Of a stretch of 64,000 nucleotides of DNA, positions 11,022 to 21,900 are shown in pieces; position 1 is the stretch's first letter; every line of letters starts with the position of its first letter. The stretch comes from Xenosphaeropsis pyriputrescens (lineage: Eukaryota > Ascomycota > Leotiomycetes > Phacidiales > Phacidiaceae). The stretch is taken from contig JAGKQE010000016.1 of the NCBI GenBank assembly GCA_022609375.1, positions 420,316 through 484,315 of the forward strand, read 5' to 3'. Both the position numbers and the translations under genes were made by a program. The notes under the pieces were generated by a model. That model saw only the letters and a list, made by a program, of their open reading frames with translations, searched no databases and had not been told where the DNA came from.

Positions 11022-13088
11022 TTATACCTGACTTGCCGTTCCAGCCACACCCATTTCGCCCTTCGCCTGTCTATCGGCATCCTCCTCATCAATCTTCTTC
11101 AAAGGCCGGTAAACAGGGTCCCACATCTGTTCACGGATCCACTCTTCCAACTCATCATCATCAGTGGGGATGTCCTTCTCAGTCGCCAAGCCCTCCTCGA
11201 CAGCTTGCTTGATGACAGCTCTCGCAATATGCACACTGATGTCCCTGACATCCGCGACGTCAGGAAGGAGTCCCTTGTCCGGATTTTTGAGTGCGGGTGA
11301 CTGAGCTGCTAGAGCTTTGACGGCAGACACAAGCATCTTGTCACTCAGAAGCTTCGCGCGTGAGAGGACGCATCCGAGACCAATACCTGGGAAACATGTC
11401 GAGTTGTTGCACTCGGCCACTTCGTATTCCTTGCCTTCGTACTTTACAGGTGGGAACGGACTTCCCGTGGCAATCAATGCCTTACCCTTTGACCATTCAT
11501 TGATATCCTCAGGGTTGGCCTCATGAAGCCGAGTAGGGTTGGAGAGAGGGAAGACAATGGGTCGGTCCACATGACTGGACATTTCCTCAATGATCTCCTT
11601 GGTGAAGGACTTGGGACGAGTCGAGGTACCAATGAGGACATGAGGCTTGACTTCCTTTATCACAGACATGAGGTCATTGTGATCTTTGCTCCCCCAATCA
11701 GAATCCTCGCGAGCATATGGAATTTGTGCATGAGTAAGTTTGTCTTTATGAGATTTCAGAAGCAGACCCGGCTTATCCACACACCAAATTTGCTTGGCGG
11801 CCTCTTCTTTGGGGATGTTTTTGTCGGCAGCGATAGCATCGCGAACTTGATCAGCGATACCAGTCCCGGCAGTTCCAGAGCCGAAGATAACCACGCGCAT
11901 ATCCTGTAATTTGGTACCGCTGACATGAAGCCCTGCCATCATTGCTGCAAGAGTTACACAACCTGTACCTTGGACATCATCATTGAAGCAAGGAATTGAC
12001 GGTCGGTATTTATCGAGGATTCTGCGAGCATTTGGAAGACCAAAATCTGGTGGGTGTATTAGCTACGCCTAGAAAAAGAATATTCGTTTAAACAAACCTT
12101 CGAAATGAATATATGCTCGGGGATACAGTTTTCTGGCATTTTGTACGAAAGTGTCGACAAACTTATCGTACTCTGCACCACGAACACGCTTCTTTCTAAG
12201 ACCGAGATACAGATCATCCTTCAGCAAGTCCTCGTTATCAGTACCACAGTCGAGGACCACCGGAAGTACTCTGTTCGGATGAATGCCGGCACATAGTGTT
12301 GTCAAGACCAGCTTTGCGACAGAAATCAAGATACCACCAACACCCTGGTCACCGATTCCCAAGATTTCTTCGCCGTCAGTGACAACAATGTAATCTATGT
12401 CTTCAGGGTTGCCATGCTGCGCAAGATCATGGTGAACTCTCTCTTGGTCATCGATATTCAGGAAGCATCCTTGTGGCTTTCTGAATAGTCTGGAATATTC
12501 CTGGATAGCGTCTCCTTCTGTAGGTGTATATATGATGCTGAACATCTCCTTCAAGTTGTCTTGGATCAACTGCAATATGTCAGCCGAATCATCTCATTTA
12601 GTATCACGTGAGGAATACTTACTCTGTAGTAGAGCACCTGGTTCTGTTCAGCCATGGAGGTCATAAAGGTATTTTTTGCGAGGTCATCGTGTCTGCTCGA
12701 GTATTGCTGGTATGCTCTCTTCACCTGTTCATCGAGAGAAGAGACATGTTGTGGGAGAAGACCCGTGAGCTTGAATTGCTTGCGCTCTTCAGCAGGAAAA
12801 CCTGCTCCCTTGTTGAAATAAGGTGTATTCAGCAATGCCGCGCCCTGTTCTTCATGTCAGTTGTGTTCCGTTGTGTTCAATTAGTAAACATACCACCAGT
12901 GCACATTCCACCGGCCCGCTCGTAGACAATGGCAGATGGCCAAACTTGGGATGTTTCTGGTGGACACTCTTCTGCTTGGTTTCCGAAGACATGATTCGGA
13001 GTGCGGTTCTAGAAGATGAGACTGCGAACGGTGGGTTTCGAAGAGTACAGCTTCGTAGTGTTGAGTGCAGAGAAGAAAGCCTTGCCAT
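11022..13088 (-). CDS. Malic enzyme, mitochondrial, probably NAD-dependent
   Basis: Exons 13088-12894, 12844-12623, 12569-12098 and 12046-11022 give 637 residues. It oxidatively decarboxylates malate to pyruvate. Motifs seen: YTPTEGDAIQEYS, the metal/substrate block around VTDGEEILGIGDQG, CFNDDVQGTGCVTLAA, the dinucleotide loop VVIFGSGTAGTGIAD, FPLSNPTRLHEANPED, IATGSPFPPV, and a C-terminal region typical of fungal malic enzymes. The N-terminus MARLSSLHSTLRSCTLR is Arg/Ser-rich with no acidic residue, a plausible mitochondrial presequence ending before MSSETKQK. Initiation at that internal Met would give a cytosolic form. An in-frame ATG 24 nt upstream (13112) is an alternative. Cofactor preference is inferred from the mitochondrial location and not shown by the sequence. 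Confidence 0.92.
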
Positions 13089-14111
13089 GAGGTTTGTAGA
13101 GGAAGAGTTCATAAATCCTCCAAATATATCCTCCGAATATATCCGGATCCTCGGCGGTGCTAGGGAAAGGTGCGTGCCAAGTTGTTGGTTGAATCGTATG
13201 CAAACAATAAAGATGGAGCATGAGCCCACAGGGTATTCTGGCGATGGATATGGTGGGCGATGCGCCGATGCCAGTGCCAGTGCCAATGCGCAGAGTGGAT
13301 AAGCTGGCTTGCGGAATGACGTCCTGATCTGATCTGATCTGTTCTGTGCTTTGACTTGACTTCGACTTCGTGGCAGCCAGCAAGATAACGACTAAGCAGT
13401 GAGACCCAGATATTCTAGTACTCTACTAATACTCTATTCTAGCTTGAGCTTCAATGAGTCGTCATTAACATGCATGACATAAAGCTGCTTTACTCTACTT
13501 GGTCTTTCAATGAATCGAGATGAAAGTCGCCCTCAGCGATAAAAAGACTAAGATGATAGCATCAGCATAATCCATCATCAACTCCACCTTGAGTAATATT
13601 TTGAGACATCCAAGCTTCAGTATCAAAGCTCTACCCGACCTTACCTGACTACCTAGTGAGCACAGCTTCAGGTACGCGGTCCGAAACAACTCTCAATCGG
13701 GTACGGCCGTCGGGAGAATCTTCGTATTGAAGCTCGATCTCTATTATTGGACGATGATTTAACGACTAAAACCCACGAAGCCAAGCATTGGCACTCAATT
13801 AAAGGCACAGTGTCACGCTGACTTAATGCTTGACTTCAGCACACATTCACGACGAGGCTCGAAAGAGTTAACGTGCCCATGAGAATCTAATCAGATCAAG
13901 AGCGTTGAATGCGCTTTAATTAATTAATTATTGTTATCCGAGTATCCATCCAATATCATCTATGTATACAAGAACTCATTGGCTCCTGTTTTTCCAATCA
14001 TCTTGATCCATCCCTCCAATCCGTTATAAACCACCCAATGGAACCCCCCTATCAGAATACCCAATTCCCAATTCCCAATTACATCAACTCATACCGCCAT
14101 GCATGCCCTCG
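13089..14111. other. Intergenic stretch, no gene seen
   Basis: 5' flank of malic enzyme and 3' flank of the next gene. There is a short GATCT tandem near 13326-13342 and TTAATTAA-type repeats near 13917-13930. No gene is supportable. Confidence 0.4.
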
Positions 14112-14693
14112 CTAATAAATCCAAGATTTTCGGACTCGGGGCCGAACGCTCAGATCAGGCAGCTGATCCAACTCCGCAACGACATCCGGCGGGACCTCCT
14201 CGCCATACAGCTCCCTCAAAAGGCCAGCGGGAAGGACATCATGGACTTCGAGGGTGCATGTCGGCGGGGAAGGCCAGGGAAACCAATCAGGAGGGAACGT
14301 AGTCATGGAAGAATTGGCAACGTCGGAGTAAAAAGAGTTGCACGAAGTCCTCCTTGAGGAAGAAGGGTTGGTGGGAGGGTTTGATGTACCCGACGGCCGG
14401 CTCCTCGGACCGGTTGGGGTGCGGGCCGCGGGGATATAAGGGGCTCCACGGCGCAATGGGGGCCTTGGTGTCTGCATGACATTCGGCCCGGCAGACGCTC
14501 TCATCGCCCTGGGTTCCGTGGGCGCTGTTGCCGGGGCACAGTATTCCAGTTGGTCATTGTTGACTCTGAAACCTATGGTGCGCTGGCATTGGACGCAGTT
14601 GTACCGAGTACCCAAATTGACACGCTTGATTTCAGCCGTGCCATAGGTATACTCAGTGTTGCAGGGTTCGCATTTCATAGCCTTGGATGCCAT
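14112..14693 (-). CDS. Hypothetical protein with N-terminal zinc-ribbon-like cysteines
   Basis: Intronless frame of 193 residues. The start has paired cysteines C8-x2-C11 and C33-x2-C36 within about 30 residues, the spacing of a small zinc ribbon. A Pro/Arg/Ser-rich disordered stretch follows (about 55-115), then a more ordered acidic C-terminal part with VHDVLPAGLLRELYGEEVPPDVVAELDQLPDL split by short loops. I do not recognise a family. The cysteine pairs and a well-formed C-terminal helix pattern argue for a real gene; the absence of introns and homologues I can name keeps confidence moderate. It may be nuclear, given the basic disordered middle. Confidence 0.6.
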   Translation of the reverse strand: MASKAMKCEPCNTEYTYGTAEIKRVNLGTRYNCVQCQRTIGFRVNNDQLEYCAPATAPTEPRAMRASAGPNVMQTPRPPLRRGAPYIPAARTPTGPRSRPSGTSNPPTNPSSSRRTSCNSFYSDVANSSMTTFPPDWFPWPSPPTCTLEVHDVLPAGLLRELYGEEVPPDVVAELDQLPDLSVRPRVRKSWIY

Positions 14694-16589
14694 GTCGACT
14701 TGCTTTTGGTAGTGGAGTTTGTTAAGACTAGTTGGGTTTGGTGAAAAGAGGAGGTTGATGAAGAATCTCCTGGAAATGAATGTGTATAATACAAAACACT
14801 TTTTGAAGTATCTTGCAACCCTATCGTATGTGGATGGTAGGTGGGTACGATGAAGTCGTGAAGTTGATATATGTCGACGTATGGTATGATGTAATCGTAA
14901 ATTGATAGTATCAAGAGCTGAAGAAGGTTTGAAGAGTAACGATGTGTTAAGCCAGTGAGAAGGATGAAGATGTGGAACTATGAAGAGAAGAAGGGGAGGA
15001 AAGTGCAGAGTTCAAAGATTTTATATCGTAGCTCGCTCGACATCAAGGTATCGTGAAAACGTTGTGAGTCTTAGTGGATTCAAATACTCAATAATGTTGC
15101 ATCATCGCTGCCAAAACATGCAAAACATGCAAAACATTAAGGTACTCAGTCTATATAGAGAGTATGAACACTGGGGCATACATTGTATTTCAGGAAAGCT
15201 GTACAGTGCTTGCCTACATCGAGCCTTCAAAATGCAAAAACTGAGTCTTACAACCACATCTCACTTACAATCACAAAATAAGGTTCAAAAGATTTCGAAA
15301 CCAGATACAACGAAGGTCCTGACGATGAACGAGCCGAATATGCTGATGTCTTGAAGTTAAGTGCCTTTATGTCCGAGGTTCAGTGCCAAATCGAGCAAAG
15401 CGTGCCTTCCACGAGTCCTCAGTTATCAAATACAAGAGCTGTCTAACCACAACTGAAATGGCATCTCAGAACAGCATCTGAGAATCCCAGAATGGCGAAT
15501 GTGTATTCTAGACCATTCAAACGTAGCTTTGAAGAGAATCTACTCGATCATATACGGCTGTCTTGATCGTATAGCTCTTGAAAATTGACAACCTCTAGTA
15601 CTCCAAGTCCAGAGTACTAATCCTTTGTTTTATATTGTCTGAAGAAAAATCCCAAGGTCCCTCTTTTTATAATCCCTTTTCAAACGCCAATAGAGTAGAG
15701 AGGGAGGGAGAGAAAGAGGGGGGGAAAAGAAGGATTAAAGCACCTAGATGGTTGTCGTTCCCCTACTTCTATCACGTAGACGAAGAAAGAGGAAGAAGAG
15801 CAGCAAAACCACATATTAAATATACAAAAAAGAGGCAAAAGGTTCGGGTGGTATTTTCCTAGGTTTGAATCCAGGACCCCCTACATCCTTCCCTCCTACG
15901 GGCTCAAGCGTTGTTGCTCGAACTAAGCGGAAGGGGCGTTGTTGAGAAGTCATTACGATGTCTGAATGACCACTTGGTGTTCGTTTCTGATTGTTGCACT
16001 ACATAAGGTGTTAGAAGATGCGAAGGCGAAGGTGAAAGTGAAAGTGAGTGAGGCTAGAGTCTTCACTCACTTTCACAAATCCACTTGTTGCTACCGTATT
16101 ATAATGAGAACTGACGGAAAGAATTTATGAACTGCTTTACATTGTAACTATCGAGTTTATAGGTATACTAGATGTGTGAATACTTGTATAGCTACAGGTA
16201 GTTGTGTACTTCTAAATGAATATGTAATTTGGAACGATGGCATGGTTTCGAACCCTTACGTGTCTCTCGATTTACACACGAATTGTGTTGAATGTAATGC
16301 CAAAGTTGTTTATAAGGTAGCGAGTAGCTGCACTTCTCAAAGAACATGAAGTTGTCGAAGATTATATCAAAGAACTTTTTTTATCAATCACCAGTCACCA
16401 GGAACCAGCAAGCATATCACGAAGAATTGAAAAAAGCTCAATTCGTATTTCATATTCATAAGTACGCAAACACCATACCATCGCTATGCCTGCCAAAAAG
16501 AACGCTATGCATGTCAGATTTTGTAATAACTCCTCGTGATCCTTAGCAACTTCATGATCCATCATCCCCAATATCCAGTTTATCATTTA
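14694..16589. other. Long intergenic region, one strong hairpin
   Basis: Almost 1.9 kb with no coding feature I can support. The only clear structure is a 14-bp perfect inverted repeat at 16038-16076 (listed separately) and a short AAAACATGC tandem near 15115-15138. Confidence 0.45.
16038..16076. repeat. 14-bp perfect inverted repeat (hairpin)
   Basis: GTGAAAGTGAGTGA at 16038-16051 is followed after 11 nt by its exact reverse complement at 16063-16076. As DNA this is a cruciform candidate; as RNA a stable hairpin. It lies in the gap between the zinc-ribbon-like gene and the AT-hook gene. Confidence 0.85.
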
Positions 16590-16812
16590 ATGAACGGAAA
16601 GTGTGAACCTCAAAAGGTCACTACCGTTACAATTTACACCTCCCATTTTTATTCGAAATTTGTGAGCTCTGAGAGCCACCGGCGTTATGTTTGACATTTT
16701 CGTCTTATTATTGTGAACGGAAATCAGTGTGCTATGAATGCCACTGCCGTTGTAATTGGTGTCTCGGATTTTAATTTCTGAACGGAGACTGTGAGCCTTG
16801 AGAGCCACTGCC
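16590..16812 (-). repeat. Degenerate ~64-bp tandem repeat, four units
   Basis: Read on the minus strand, units begin at 16812, 16748, 16683 and 16625 (spacing 64, 65 and 58 bp). Each opens with a GGCAGTGGCTCTC-like block and carries an internal TTTCCGTTCA-like block. Unit 1 encodes the last residues and stop codon of the AT-hook protein; units 2-4 lie in its 3' flank. Confidence 0.75.
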
Positions 16813-19800
16813 CTCACGCTTAATATCCCCAAAACCAAGAACACTCTTTCGGTTTCTCTTTCCAAGAACGATATTCGCACCTGGTGATGAGATGGCCTGG
16901 AACTGATCATATTCAGACTTGAATTGACGAGCCAGTTCCTGCTGGAGGCCTTCACCTTCGCGCTGTTCTTCACGGGTATTCTGTTCAACTGCCTCATCTT
17001 CCTCATCTTCTTCGACTTCGGATGATGTATCTGGCAAAACAAATGAGGTGCTGGCACGGACTGCAGCCGGGCGCTTTCCTCTCGGTCCAAGTGGTGAATT
17101 CAAGGCTGGGGAGGTAAGGGCCAAGAATTGTTCGTACTCGGACATCTTGCGAGGCTGTTCCTCATCATCGCTATCATCTGCACCGTCAAGACCCAAGTTG
17201 CGTGGACGGCGTGGTCGAGCTGACTTGCGCACACTGGGGTTGGAGTTGGTTCCACTACCACTAGCTGTAACATTTTGGGAAACTTGGTTTGATGCCGTGG
17301 CTTCAGCACGGGCTGGACCGCTTGCAGAACTGTTCTTGCGACGCTTGCTGGAACTTCCAGCATTCTCAGCAGGGGCTTCTTCTGATTGGGTAGCCTTGCG
17401 TGGACGACCAAGCTTCTTTGGGGCAGATGATGGTGGAAGAATAGGTGTTTCATCTGCGCGCTTTCTGGATTTTCCTGAAACAGCTGGTAAAGTTGTTCCT
17501 GGGGGAAGAATGGGTGTCTCCTCTCCAAATGGAACCTTAGGTTTTGGAGCACGTTTGGCTCTAGAGGAAGCCGCGGAGGCCTCAGAAACCGTTGCACCGG
17601 ATGATTGTGGTGGCTGCGAAGTTGCAGGGAATAAGACTGGAGCGGCTCCTTCCTCAGCGGAATTGCTGGCTTTAGGTGGTCGGCCACCACGACTCTTTTT
17701 AGCTGGTGGTGCAACAACTTGCTCTACTGAGTCAAGAATATCTGCGGCAGAGGGCTCATCTGCAGCCTCTTCCTTGCGCTTGCGCTTGCCTTTGCTAGTC
17801 TTCTTTGACTCGGAAGCTGTAGAAGGGGCTGGGTTTGAAACAGCTGCAACAGGACCAGCCGCTGGGTCGGGAGAAGCTCTGCGAGATGCAGCAAGGGAAG
17901 AGGCACTCTGGCTTACAGCTCTTGGGGTTGCAGAAGCACTGTTGGCCTGGGATCCTGCTGGGTAACGACCGATTTGGGGAACTGGCAATCCGGCAGCGAT
18001 GGCCGCTCTCTTCTTCTCCCATCTGTCGCGCATAACCTTCGACTGTGCAGTGACAACTGTGCCATCTGGAAGCGTGACCATTTTCTTTGGCCTTGGCTTC
18101 AGAGCAGCTTGAGCAGAATTGTTCTCAGGATCAACAGACTCTTGAGGTGTTGGACGAGAAGAGCTCTCGCCAGGCTGTGGTGCAGATTGCATGGTCTGTG
18201 GAACAGTGAATGATGGGCTAGCTTGTGGTTGAGAGTAGTCTTTCTCGGCCTTTGCTAACTCAGCCTTGATAATTTCCTCAACCTCTGCTTGCATCGCTGG
18301 AGTTGGCATTGGCATGTTCGCATGGACTCCTGTGAGAGTGTTGCCCTGATTGTGACCGTACTTTTTGAGAACTGCATGCTTTGCCCATCTGAGCTTCATA
18401 CTTGTTGACTGCTTTGCCTTTCTCGTGCCATCATCTTCAGCCCATTTGCCCTTTTGTACCTGGCTGAGATGTGTTGACTTTGGCTTGCCACCCTTCTTTG
18501 TCTTTCCTGATGTAGCATCCGTGTCATCTGCTCCTGTATCGGCAGCATTACTCTCACTATCTTCCTCCTCATCGACATCTGGTTGCTTTGGGCGATGATC
18601 ACGAGACTTCTTGATGGATGCTGACTCCATATCGTCGAGCTCAGCGGATCCTCTCTTACGAGACTCAGGAATCGCTGAAATACCACGGGCAGAAGATGAT
18701 CGAGTCATACGTCCAGAGGAGCTACTCGTAGGACGGCTCTCATCTGCTGGGATTGATCCATAGTCGTCATCATTCGATTCAATTGTGTTCATCGCATTTG
18801 ATGACTGAGCTCTGCGCACAGCTTCGCGAACATCCACACCCTTCTGGCCCTTTCGACCTCGCTTCTGTTTACGTGGTGATATATCCTCATCCTCGGGCTC
18901 GGTATCATCTTCGGAACCATTCGGAGTCTCATAATTTGATAAAGCGGACGGAAAGTTTGTGGCGTTCTTGCGGGAGAGTGGGTGAGCAGACTTGCTGGCT
19001 CTGAGCTCCTCAACACGAGAAGCACTCTTCGGAGGACGACCCTTTCTCTTTCCAGATGGGAAGGTTGGAATTGGATTTGGTGTTGGCTCTCGACTATGGG
19101 AATCAGGTCTGGCGGAACCGTATCTGCTTCGGGTTGAACGACGGCCATTATCATCTGCATTCGCCATTGTCTCCGGACTTGCGCTCTGATCAGCCTCAGC
19201 AGCCTTTTGGGTAGGCATGCGGTGACGGAGGTTTCGACCATTTGCACCACGACCACCTTCGCGCTGAGCGATTGGATCCTGGTTTCCAACTTTTGAGTGA
19301 TGTGGATCATGTGCATATGCATAGACATCTGCCTCGATTCTGTCCTGGTACTGATGATACTCTCTCACTTTGCGTGGGTTTCGAAGAACTGGGACCCCAT
19401 CACCGGGTGTAGCTTTGGCTGTCAATGCCTCCAACTGCATCCATTCGTCCTGATATGCCATTAAAGTTTTCTGTGCATTTGCCAATCGAGCTCGGAGTTG
19501 TGGTGTATTCATTTCCTCCATGTTCTGTAGACTCTGAGCAAAACGTTCAACACTGGTAATTTTTGGGAACTTCATGGCTAGCAGTATCTCAGCTGCATCG
19601 GCCTCATTGGTAGAGCTCACACTCTCATCATCGCTACCGTCTTCAGTATAAGGGCCTGGCAGGTTCTCACGATTTCCTTGGTGCATTGATCGACGACGCG
19701 AAGCTCCTGGTGATGTTGGTGGCTCGGACAGAGAGCTCCGAGTATCTCCATCTGTATCATTCTCGGCCACACAAATATCGATATGCGCTTGAATATCATC

Positions 19801-20886
19801 TCTAGGCATGCGAGCATCGCAATTTAGGCAAATAATGCTCTCAGACGAGTCATATTGCTCCAAAGTGGGTTGAATGTGATACAATGCGGAAGAACCTTGA
19901 TGATTGGCTTTTTCGGTGCTTGCGGATTCTGACGCGACATTCTCGGACACATTGGTGCCGTTAGTTGCGTTACTTGGTGACTTTGGCTTTGGATACCATG
20001 TGGGAAATGGATCTCTAATCTGATCTGGTCTTCCAAGGTTGAGGGGTTTGCGGAAGGCTTCGAAAGCTTCCTGCTCAGCTGCAGACATGATGTACTTCTG
20101 GTGAGCCTGGTTGATGAAGGGATAGAGTTGGGTTGCCGGATTGGCCTTTTCGCTGCTGGGAGAATTGTCGGTGGTGCTGAACGTGGTTGCTTCCTTAAGA
20201 CGCGAGGGGGTCTTAGGTCTGGTGTCCTGTTTTGGGAAGCCTTGGGAAATGTCCTCAGAGGACTCGCCACGTGCACGCTTTGATGGTGCCTCTTCCAAGC
20301 TGGGATTTGAGCGCTTTGCCGCTCGGGCCGCTCCTCTTCGTTCCCGACGCTCTTGATGCTCCCGAATTGCTTCGTCCAAGAAATCCTCCGAGACCTCTGA
20401 AGGCACAACACGTGCACGAGGGCGAGACGATCTGCGGCGAGCAGCGCTCGGAGGAACCAAGGATCCGCTCGAATGAGCGGAGAAGGATGAGAGGGAAGAG
20501 AAGGAGGAGGAGTGGGAGGTGGTAGATGCCGCGCGAGAAAAATTGACGTCGGCAGAGGAGGGAGTTGGAGAAGCCGAACTTCTCGAGGAACTGGCGGTGA
20601 CGAGCAGTTCCTCGCTGGAATTGGCGAGTCCGGAAGGGGAAGAAATTGACGGCTGCGGAGGATTTAAGGAAAACTTCTTCGACGCAGGAACCTTGAAGTC
20701 GGCAACTGTCTCCAAGAGAGGGAGAGTTGCAGCAGAGGAGGAGGGGGAGGGGGAGGTGGTGGTGGAGGTGGAGGTGGTGGTGGTAGAGGCGGCGTTGTCG
20801 TCGTTCTCGAGGTCACCCCTCGTGACCGGCACGAGTTGAAGGGTGGGATTGGCCGAAGCCTTGGAGAGCTCAGTAACTGGCCCCAT
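16771..20886 (-). CDS. Large disordered AT-hook protein with a C2HC zinc finger
   Basis: Single uninterrupted frame; starting at MGPVTELSK (20886) gives 1371 residues. The frame stays open further upstream, but that part reads like translated leader. Visible elements: a Ser/Thr-rich N-terminus; a Rad18/UBZ-like C2HC finger near residues 350-369 (CLNC, then HIDIC); a helical, coiled-coil-prone block near 455-500; and three AT-hook motifs, GRPPK near 612, GRPPK near 1065 and GRPRK near 1155. There are also clusters of basic, nuclear-localisation-like residues and long Ser/Pro/Ala/Glu-rich stretches. A conserved-looking segment near 860-990 contains TLPDGTVVTAQSK. AT-hooks bind minor-groove A/T tracts, so a nuclear chromatin role is inferred. 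I cannot name the orthologue. Confidence 0.85.
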   Translation of the reverse strand: MGPVTELSKASANPTLQLVPVTRGDLENDDNAASTTTTSTSTTTSPSPSSSAATLPLLETVADFKVPASKKFSLNPPQPSISSPSGLANSSEELLVTASSSRSSASPTPSSADVNFSRAASTTSHSSSFSSLSSFSAHSSGSLVPPSAARRRSSRPRARVVPSEVSEDFLDEAIREHQERRERRGAARAAKRSNPSLEEAPSKRARGESSEDISQGFPKQDTRPKTPSRLKEATTFSTTDNSPSSEKANPATQLYPFINQAHQKYIMSAAEQEAFEAFRKPLNLGRPDQIRDPFPTWYPKPKSPSNATNGTNVSENVASESASTEKANHQGSSALYHIQPTLEQYDSSESIICLNCDARMPRDDIQAHIDICVAENDTDGDTRSSLSEPPTSPGASRRRSMHQGNRENLPGPYTEDGSDDESVSSTNEADAAEILLAMKFPKITSVERFAQSLQNMEEMNTPQLRARLANAQKTLMAYQDEWMQLEALTAKATPGDGVPVLRNPRKVREYHQYQDRIEADVYAYAHDPHHSKVGNQDPIAQREGGRGANGRNLRHRMPTQKAAEADQSASPETMANADDNGRRSTRSRYGSARPDSHSREPTPNPIPTFPSGKRKGRPPKSASRVEELRASKSAHPLSRKNATNFPSALSNYETPNGSEDDTEPEDEDISPRKQKRGRKGQKGVDVREAVRRAQSSNAMNTIESNDDDYGSIPADESRPTSSSSGRMTRSSSARGISAIPESRKRGSAELDDMESASIKKSRDHRPKQPDVDEEEDSESNAADTGADDTDATSGKTKKGGKPKSTHLSQVQKGKWAEDDGTRKAKQSTSMKLRWAKHAVLKKYGHNQGNTLTGVHANMPMPTPAMQAEVEEIIKAELAKAEKDYSQPQASPSFTVPQTMQSAPQPGESSSRPTPQESVDPENNSAQAALKPRPKKMVTLPDGTVVTAQSKVMRDRWEKKRAAIAAGLPVPQIGRYPAGSQANSASATPRAVSQSASSLAASRRASPDPAAGPVAAVSNPAPSTASESKKTSKGKRKRKEEAADEPSAADILDSVEQVVAPPAKKSRGGRPPKASNSAEEGAAPVLFPATSQPPQSSGATVSEASAASSRAKRAPKPKVPFGEETPILPPGTTLPAVSGKSRKRADETPILPPSSAPKKLGRPRKATQSEEAPAENAGSSSKRRKNSSASGPARAEATASNQVSQNVTASGSGTNSNPSVRKSARPRRPRNLGLDGADDSDDEEQPRKMSEYEQFLALTSPALNSPLGPRGKRPAAVRASTSFVLPDTSSEVEEDEEDEAVEQNTREEQREGEGLQQELARQFKSEYDQFQAISSPGANIVLGKRNRKSVLGFGDIKREGSGSQGSQSPFRN

Positions 20887-21900
20887 TGTTGTGGAGAGGG
20901 AGAAGAAAGGAACGAGGACGGGGTGTAAGGAGGGAAGAGAAGAGAAGAGAAGAGAGAAGGGAAAAAGGAAAAAGGTGCACCTGACGTGGTGTTCGTCAGG
21001 AGAGAATTTGAGTATGGTGGAAATACCTGTGAGAACAATGTGTTCGTGGTGTGATGATTTGAGAGTGGGAAAAGAAAGAGTTTTGTGACTGCGGGCGTTG
21101 TTGTCGTTGTGTTGTGCGTGGAAGAAGATTTTATCGGAGGGAACAGAGGAGAGTCGGTATATGAAGATCAAAGGACAATTAGGGCAGGGGTTTGGAGAGA
21201 TCAATAGGAAAGTGAGTGATAGGATGACTGTTTTGGGGATATTGAGGTTAGGAGTTTTGAAAGTGAGAATGGGCGATTGTTGTGCTTTGATATTGTGTTC
21301 AATTGCATTGCATGTTCAGGCATGATGAGAGTCGAGTGAATGGATGAATGGCTGATTAGCTTAAGGTAGAGTGTTCACGATATTCTCGGCTGGCGGGGCC
21401 ACCAATCACAGCGCGGTACGGGGACGCTAGGCCGTTATCAGGAGACAGGGGACTCCGACTTCCGCGCACCGCCCTCCGCACCTCAACCTCAGTGCACAGT
21501 GCAGCGCAACGGGCACAATACTTGGGTATTACCATATACGCAAGCAAGGTATCATCAACCTACCTCCATCTTCATCTTCTTCTTCTTCATCAACAACCTC
21601 ACTCTCAATCCCAATCCCAATTCTCACTACTCACTACTCACTACTCACTACCCACCCACTCACTCACTCAACCTGAACTTTACTACGCCATCTTCACAGT
21701 TTCAATCCTCATCATCAGAGTGCTGCGCTTGAAGTACCTTGGACTAATACCATTGCAACAACTCTCCGTGTGACTACCCCTACTGTACTGCATAACATAA
21801 CATTCCATTCCATTCACACAAATTATCTACTCTACCAACAAACACTACACTCTGCCATCCGAAAGTACCTCACAACCCTCCTCAACACCAGATTGCAAAC
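20887..21900. other. Divergent promoter between the AT-hook gene and MTC1
   Basis: 1 kb upstream of both genes. The minus-strand leader has a long purine/pyrimidine-biased stretch (about 20900-20965). The MTC1 side has TCTTC and CTCACTA tandem runs near 21570-21655. No coding feature. Confidence 0.5.

Noticed and set aside
16250..16275. Minus-strand GGGTTCGAAACC resembling a tRNA B box
   Set aside because: The flanking five bases do not pair as a T-stem and no A box or acceptor stem is found at the right distance.
17048..17965. 305-codon plus-strand open frame
   Set aside because: Antisense shadow of the low-complexity coding region of the AT-hook gene; composition mirrors its codons.
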